Part shown: positions 6,240 through 9,524 of the stretch, in pieces
Layout of the letters: every line of letters starts with the position of its first letter
How positions within the stretch are numbered: the stretch's first letter is position 1
NCBI GenBank assembly: GCA_025929455.1
Contig: JAICMB010000091.1
Coordinates: forward strand, 1 to 9,524
Source of the DNA: Bryobacteraceae bacterium
GTDB taxonomy: Bacteria; Acidobacteriota; Terriglobia; Bryobacterales; Bryobacteraceae
Length of the DNA: 9,524 bases
Reading direction: 5' to 3'
The notes under the pieces: model-generated
What the model saw: only the letters and a program-made list of their open reading frames with translations
What the model was told of the DNA's origin: nothing
Database searches by the model: none
Program-made: the position numbers and the translations under genes

Positions 6240-6245
6240 TACACT
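6240..6245 (+). promoter_or_regulatory. possible -10 element (TACACT) for the riboswitch transcript
   Basis: TACACT agrees with TATAAT at four of six positions and sits about 12-15 bp before the predicted 5' edge of the cobalamin aptamer, the right distance for a transcription start near 6252. No good -35 element is seen at 16-18 bp upstream. The transcript may also read through from the zinc-ribbon promoter. Confidence 0.3.
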
Positions 6246-6256
6246 AACTCCGGCAA

Positions 6257-6434
6257 TTTAACGGCGACAGGATGTTCGGGAAGGCGGTGTAAATCCGCCA
6301 CTGCCCCGCAACTGTGAGCGGCCGCACCGGCGTTTCCAGCCGGTGTGAAAGGATTCGAGATGCCACTGGGCGCGATACGCCCGGGAAGGTGTCTGAGCAC
6401 AATCCGCCGCGAGTCAGGAGACCGGTCCTGCGCC
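6257..6434 (+). ncRNA. cobalamin (B12) riboswitch aptamer
   Basis: A class I-like cobalamin aptamer that binds a B12 form in the nascent or mature mRNA and lowers expression of the downstream receptor gene. The closing stem is GGCG-a-CAGGA (6263-6272) with TCCTG-CGCC (6426-6434), with one bulged A. The core GGGAAGGCGGTGTAAATCC (from 6278) gives the P5 stem GGCGG (6283-6287) with CCGCC (6295-6299) around loop TGTAAAT. It is followed by the conserved CCCCGCAACTGTGAG. Next come a 7-bp hairpin CACCGGC/GCCGGTG (6325-6345), the GCCACTGGG ... CCGGGAAGG module with inner stem GGGCG/CGCCC (6368-6382), and the B12 box GAGTCAGGAGACCGG (from 6411). The 5' edge is approximate. It lies directly ahead of a TonB-dependent receptor, the classic btuB context. 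Confidence 0.95.
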
Positions 6435-6466
6435 TTCAAAACGAAAGCGTTTTCGAGGGAGAAACG
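6434..6466 (+). promoter_or_regulatory. candidate riboswitch expression platform with competing hairpins at the RBS
   Basis: Hairpin A pairs AAAACG (6438-6443) with CGTTTT (6448-6453) around AAAG and can extend weakly to 6434/6457, starting at the last base of the aptamer's closing stem. Hairpin B pairs CGTTT(T)C (6448-6454) with GAAACG (6461-6466), holding GAGGGA, the Shine-Dalgarno core, in its loop. A and B share CGTTTT and so exclude each other. There is no T-run, so control is more likely on translation than on termination. Confidence 0.4.
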
Positions 6467-6469
6467 TTT

Positions 6470-8644
6470 ATGTCTTACCGGTTCCTTCTGTTCTTTGCAG
6501 CCGCCACCGCGGCTGCGCTCCATGCGGATGTGCGCGCAACCGTCGTCGACCCGCACGACAATCCAATCGAAGGCGTGCGCGTCTCATGCGGCGGCAAAAC
6601 CGCCGTAACCAGCACCGCAGGCATTTTCACGATACCCGGTACAAGCGCCTGCCGCGCCACCATATCCAAAGCGGGATTCGCGACCACCACGGTCGACCTC
6701 ACCGCAACCGAGGCCCCGCGCATCACTATGCCCTTGCAGGCCGCGACCGAAGTGGTTGTCGTAACCGCCACCCGCACCGAAACAACACCCGAACGCGCGG
6801 GCGTGGCGGCCAGCGTGATCCCGGAGCGCGAAATCCAGGCGCGCGACCACGTGCCCGTGCCCGACCTGCTGCGCGAAATCGCCGGCTTGCAAGTCGTCGC
6901 CAGCGGCGGTCCGGGCACGCTGACGTCCGTCTACACTCGTGGCGCGGAACGGACCGGCACGCTGGTGCTGCTCGACGGCGTTCCCGTGAACGATCCCGGC
7001 GGCGAGATTAACCTCGCGCACGTCAGCTCCGAAGGACTGGAGCGCATCGAAGTCGTGCGCGGTCCCGAAAGCGCGCTGTTCGGCGCCGAAGCCGCCGCCG
7101 GTGTCATTCAACTGTTTACCAAGCGCGGCAATCCCGAAGCCATCGTTCCGCACGGTTCGGTGGAGTACGAGCACGGCAACTTCGGTACGGACCGCTGGCT
7201 CGCATCCCTCGCCGGCGGATCGGGCGCGCGGCTCGATTACGCGCTCAGTGCCGCGCAGTTACACACCGGCGGCGAGTACGCGAATTCGTTCTATCGCGAC
7301 ACCACCGGCACTGCGAACATCGGATGGCGCTTCTCCGATGCCACCACCGCGCGCGGCATTTTCCGCGAATACGACGCGCACGTCGGCACGCCCGGGCAAA
7401 TCGCGTTCGGGCCGCCCGATACGACCGCGAACGAGCTCACGCGCAATTCGACGGTTTCCTTGTCCGTCGACGACGCGCGTGGCGCGCATTTTCTGCAGCA
7501 CGCCGCGTTCGGCTACAACCGCCTCAGCGACGGCTTCAATTCCAGCCTCAATGACGTTGTGCCCGTGGCCGGACTCGTGCGTGACGTGCCCGGCGCTCTC
7601 CCGCGAACCTACTTCGTTTCGCTCGCGAATCCAACCGGCCCGGTTCCGCCCGGATTACGGCTGGTGCCCTCGGCCGTGTACTTCTTCCCCGACGATTCCC
7701 TGAACATCACGGAACGCCGCAGCGCAAATTATCAGGGCACCTGGGCCCAAAGCGCCGGCGCGCTCGTGTTCGGATACGAGTATCAGCGCCAGAGCGGCGA
7801 CCTGTCCGGCACCGCAGCGTCGCGCGATCACAACGGCCTGTTCGTCAACGAGCAGAAGACATTTGGGGGCCGCCTCAGCGTCAGCGCCGGCTTCCGCGTA
7901 GAGCACAGCAGCGCGTTCGGCACGGAATTTGTGCCGCGCGCCGCCGCAAGCTATCGCCTGTTCTCGACGACGTATCTGCGCGCCAGCGCCGGACGCGGCA
8001 TTACGGAGCCGAGCCTGTATGAAAACTTCGTCCAATCGGAGTTCTTTCACGGCAATCCGGCGCTGCGTCCCGAGAAAACCAACAGCTACGAAGCCGGCCT
8101 GGTGCAGGAATGGGCGCACGGGCGCGTGCGCACCGAGGTATCCGCGTTCCGCAGTTCGTTCACGAATCTGATCGCCTTCGTCGTCGATAGCTGGCAAAAC
8201 GTCCAAGCAAGCTGGGCGCGCGGTGTCGAGACGTCTATCGAGGCACGCTTGCCGGGCGCCCTCGCCGTGCGCGCCGATTACACGCGGCTGTACACGCGCA
8301 TTACCAGTTCCACATCGCCCGATTCGCCCATCACCGGCATCGGCGAGGAGCTCGCGCGCCGCGCCCGCAATTCGGGTGCAGTCATGGTGAGTTGGCTCCC
8401 GCACCGCTGGTCGCTCGTCACGGGCGCGCGCTTCATCGGGGACCGCCAGGATGCGGACTTTACGTTCGGAGCGAACCGCAATCCCGGCTACGAGAACGTC
8501 TTCGTTTCGGCTTCGTTCGACATCACGAAACACATCACGCCCGTCCTCCGCGGTGACAATCTGCTGAATGAGCGCTATCAGGAAGCGCTCGGTTATCCCG
8601 CGCTCTCGCGAACGTTGATCGGCGGCCTGCGCCTGCATTGGTAA
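6470..8644 (+). CDS. TonB-dependent outer-membrane receptor, BtuB-like (corrinoid uptake)
   Basis: A 724-residue outer-membrane beta-barrel receptor that would import cobalamin or a related corrinoid using TonB/ExbBD energy. Residues 1-19 are a signal peptide with likely cleavage after LHA. Residues about 20-90 form a carboxypeptidase-regulatory-like beta-sandwich (VVDPHDNPIEGV, with C40 and C61). The TonB-box-like EVVVVTATRTE starts at residue 94. The plug follows (VPDLLREIAGLQV, TRGAERTGTLVLLDGVPVND, LERIEVVRGPESALFGAEAAAGVI). The barrel fills the rest, including the late motifs NPALRPEKTNSYEAGL and ITPVLRGDNLLNERYQEALGYP, ending in an aromatic tryptophan. Without the extra N-terminal domain it is close to BtuB length. 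GAGGGAG (6455-6461) lies 8 nt before ATG 6470. An in-frame ATG at 6314 lies inside the riboswitch and is rejected. The riboswitch upstream makes B12 the likely substrate; the protein alone does not prove it. Confidence 0.92.
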   Translation: MSYRFLLFFAAATAAALHADVRATVVDPHDNPIEGVRVSCGGKTAVTSTAGIFTIPGTSACRATISKAGFATTTVDLTATEAPRITMPLQAATEVVVVTATRTETTPERAGVAASVIPEREIQARDHVPVPDLLREIAGLQVVASGGPGTLTSVYTRGAERTGTLVLLDGVPVNDPGGEINLAHVSSEGLERIEVVRGPESALFGAEAAAGVIQLFTKRGNPEAIVPHGSVEYEHGNFGTDRWLASLAGGSGARLDYALSAAQLHTGGEYANSFYRDTTGTANIGWRFSDATTARGIFREYDAHVGTPGQIAFGPPDTTANELTRNSTVSLSVDDARGAHFLQHAAFGYNRLSDGFNSSLNDVVPVAGLVRDVPGALPRTYFVSLANPTGPVPPGLRLVPSAVYFFPDDSLNITERRSANYQGTWAQSAGALVFGYEYQRQSGDLSGTAASRDHNGLFVNEQKTFGGRLSVSAGFRVEHSSAFGTEFVPRAAASYRLFSTTYLRASAGRGITEPSLYENFVQSEFFHGNPALRPEKTNSYEAGLVQEWAHGRVRTEVSAFRSSFTNLIAFVVDSWQNVQASWARGVETSIEARLPGALAVRADYTRLYTRITSSTSPDSPITGIGEELARRARNSGAVMVSWLPHRWSLVTGARFIGDRQDADFTFGANRNPGYENVFVSASFDITKHITPVLRGDNLLNERYQEALGYPALSRTLIGGLRLHW

Positions 8645-8654
8645 CTGCCGCCGC

Positions 8655-8660
8655 TACACT
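8655..8660 (+). promoter_or_regulatory. possible -10 element (TACACT) for the histidine kinase gene
   Basis: The same hexamer as at 6240 occurs in the 37-bp gap after the receptor gene. A start near 8667 would leave about 15 nt before the proposed ATT start. No matching -35 element was found, so this is weak. Confidence 0.25.
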
Positions 8661-8668
8661 GGACATTA

Positions 8669-8673
8669 GAGGG
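8669..8673 (+). promoter_or_regulatory. ribosome binding site GAGGG positioned for the ATT start of the kinase gene
   Basis: GAGGG lies 8 nt before ATT 8682, a normal spacing. The next usable codon, GTG 8724, is about 50 nt from it and has no such site nearby. Confidence 0.45.
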
Positions 8674-8681
8674 CAGTTCCC

Positions 8682-9524
8682 ATTCGAAGCTGGGTCATTC
8701 TTACGGCCGCATTCGGCACCATTGTGCTGGTGATCGCTACCACCAGCTTCGCGACCGCGCGCAAAACCGAACAGTTGTACCGCCAGCTTGCCGACGTGAG
8801 CACTGCCTTCGACCGGCAGCAACGGAGCCTCGAAGGCATCCGCTCCGGCGTGCAGCTCTCCAGTATTCTGGTCCGCGACTATTTGCTCGAGCCGTCACTC
8901 ATTCAAGGGGATTACTACCGCCATCAGATCCTCGAGAGCCGCACTGCGATGTCCACCGAGTTGGAGCGCCTGCGCACGTTGATGAGCCCCGAGCACCAGA
9001 GCAAAATCGACATGCTGCGCGAGCAGTTGGACGGCTACTGGGCCTCGCTCGACCCCATGTTCGACTGGACGCCCCAACAGAAAAAAGCCATCGCGTTCTG
9101 GTTTCTGCGCAAGACAATCCTTCCGCATCGCGATGCCGCGCTGAAGCTCGCCGACGATATTGAGAAGCTCAACGCCGCGAATCTGCGCGAGCAGCAGGCC
9201 GACACCGCCGCGAGCGAGCGGAACTTCCGCTACTACATCCGCCGCATTGGCATCATTACAGCGTTTCTCACGCTGCTGGTGGGATGCGCCGCGACCTGGC
9301 GCGTGTACCTGCTTGAAAACCGTTCGGCCGAATCGAAGCGCCGAACGGAAGAAGCCGAGCAGGAACTGCGCCGCCTGTCGCACCAGTTAGTCCGCGCTCA
9401 GGAAGACGAGCGCCGTTCCATCTCGCGCGAACTGCACGACCAGGTCGGGCAGATGCTCACCGGCTTGCGCATGCAGATTCGTTCGCTCGCGCGCCTGCAT
9501 AGCGCGTCGCGCGAGCAGTTCGCC
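8682..9524 (+). CDS. NarX/DesK-type membrane sensor histidine kinase (3'-truncated, probable ATT start)
   Basis: The visible 281 residues are the sensor and dimerisation part of a two-component kinase; the gene runs off the window before any ATPase domain. A first membrane helix (about residues 4-24) and a second (about 189-211) bracket a helical extracytoplasmic region of roughly 165 residues, resembling a four-helix-bundle sensor. A charged coiled-coil linker leads to the HisKA_3 dimerisation helix: RAQEDERRSISRELHDQVGQ, with phospho-acceptor H252. Such kinases signal to NarL/FixJ-type regulators. Start problem: the frame opens after TAG 8667-8669, and the first ATG/GTG/TTG in frame is GTG 8724 in the middle of the first helix; the first ATG is near residue 92. 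ATT 8682, 8 nt after GAGGG, keeps the whole helix. The gene starts 37 nt after the receptor gene, so co-transcription is possible. The ligand is unknown. Confidence 0.88.
   Translation, partial: MRSWVILTAAFGTIVLVIATTSFATARKTEQLYRQLADVSTAFDRQQRSLEGIRSGVQLSSILVRDYLLEPSLIQGDYYRHQILESRTAMSTELERLRTLMSPEHQSKIDMLREQLDGYWASLDPMFDWTPQQKKAIAFWFLRKTILPHRDAALKLADDIEKLNAANLREQQADTAASERNFRYYIRRIGIITAFLTLLVGCAATWRVYLLENRSAESKRRTEEAEQELRRLSHQLVRAQEDERRSISRELHDQVGQMLTGLRMQIRSLARLHSASREQFA

Noticed and set aside
6314..6469. Upstream extension of the receptor gene to an ATG at 6314
   Set aside because: The extension translates the cobalamin aptamer; ATG 6470 has a Shine-Dalgarno sequence and begins a clear signal peptide.
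7655..8638. 327-codon open frame on the minus strand inside the receptor gene
   Set aside because: It is a shadow of the beta-barrel coding sequence with arginine/alanine-rich low-information product.
1..9524. CRISPR array, transposon ends, tRNA genes or a new multi-gene defence system
   Set aside because: No regularly spaced repeats, transposase motifs, cloverleaf with acceptor stem, or effector/nuclease gene set could be found on either strand.

Overview
The window is GC-rich, densely coded bacterial DNA, probably from an Acidobacteriota member. That guess rests on recollection of the families: a NifU-like scaffold of the type seen there, a TonB-dependent receptor with an N-terminal carboxypeptidase-regulatory domain, and a tiny acidic zinc-ribbon protein that resembles one I associate with that phylum. 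No 16S or other marker is present, so the assignment is an inference.

Layout. Positions 1-1064 (+) hold the 3' part of a GH51 alpha-L-arabinofuranosidase, followed after 4 nt by a NifU/IscU-type Fe-S scaffold (1069-1437, +). The scaffold converges on a metallophosphoesterase (1422-2156, -), with the two 3' ends overlapping by 16 bp. Upstream of the phosphoesterase on the same strand is an SRPBCC protein with an N-terminal membrane segment (2215-3075, -). It diverges from treY, maltooligosyltrehalose synthase (3162-5942, +), across an 86-bp gap that contains a perfect 15-bp palindrome.

Positions 5943-6469 are mostly regulatory. A near-consensus sigma70-type promoter overlapped by a palindrome drives a 46-codon zinc-ribbon gene (6029-6169). 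A cobalamin riboswitch (about 6257-6434) follows, with a candidate two-hairpin expression platform, and leads into a BtuB-like TonB-dependent receptor (6470-8644). The last gene (8682 to the window end, +) is a NarX-type membrane sensor histidine kinase cut off just after its phospho-acceptor H-box. It has no ATG, GTG or TTG before its first membrane helix, and ATT is the best-placed start.

Working together. The best-supported functional unit is riboswitch plus receptor, that is, B12-repressed uptake of corrinoid across the outer membrane. TreY makes trehalose from maltodextrin together with TreZ, but no treZ, treX or glgX is in view. The remaining genes look like a mosaic of small transcription units with no shared pathway. 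I see no mobile element, CRISPR array, tRNA or rRNA, and no clear new defence or biosynthetic system. The most noteworthy items are the small zinc-ribbon gene with its own strong promoter and operator-like palindrome, the ATT-start kinase, the shifted third cysteine of the Fe-S scaffold, and the riboswitch expression platform.
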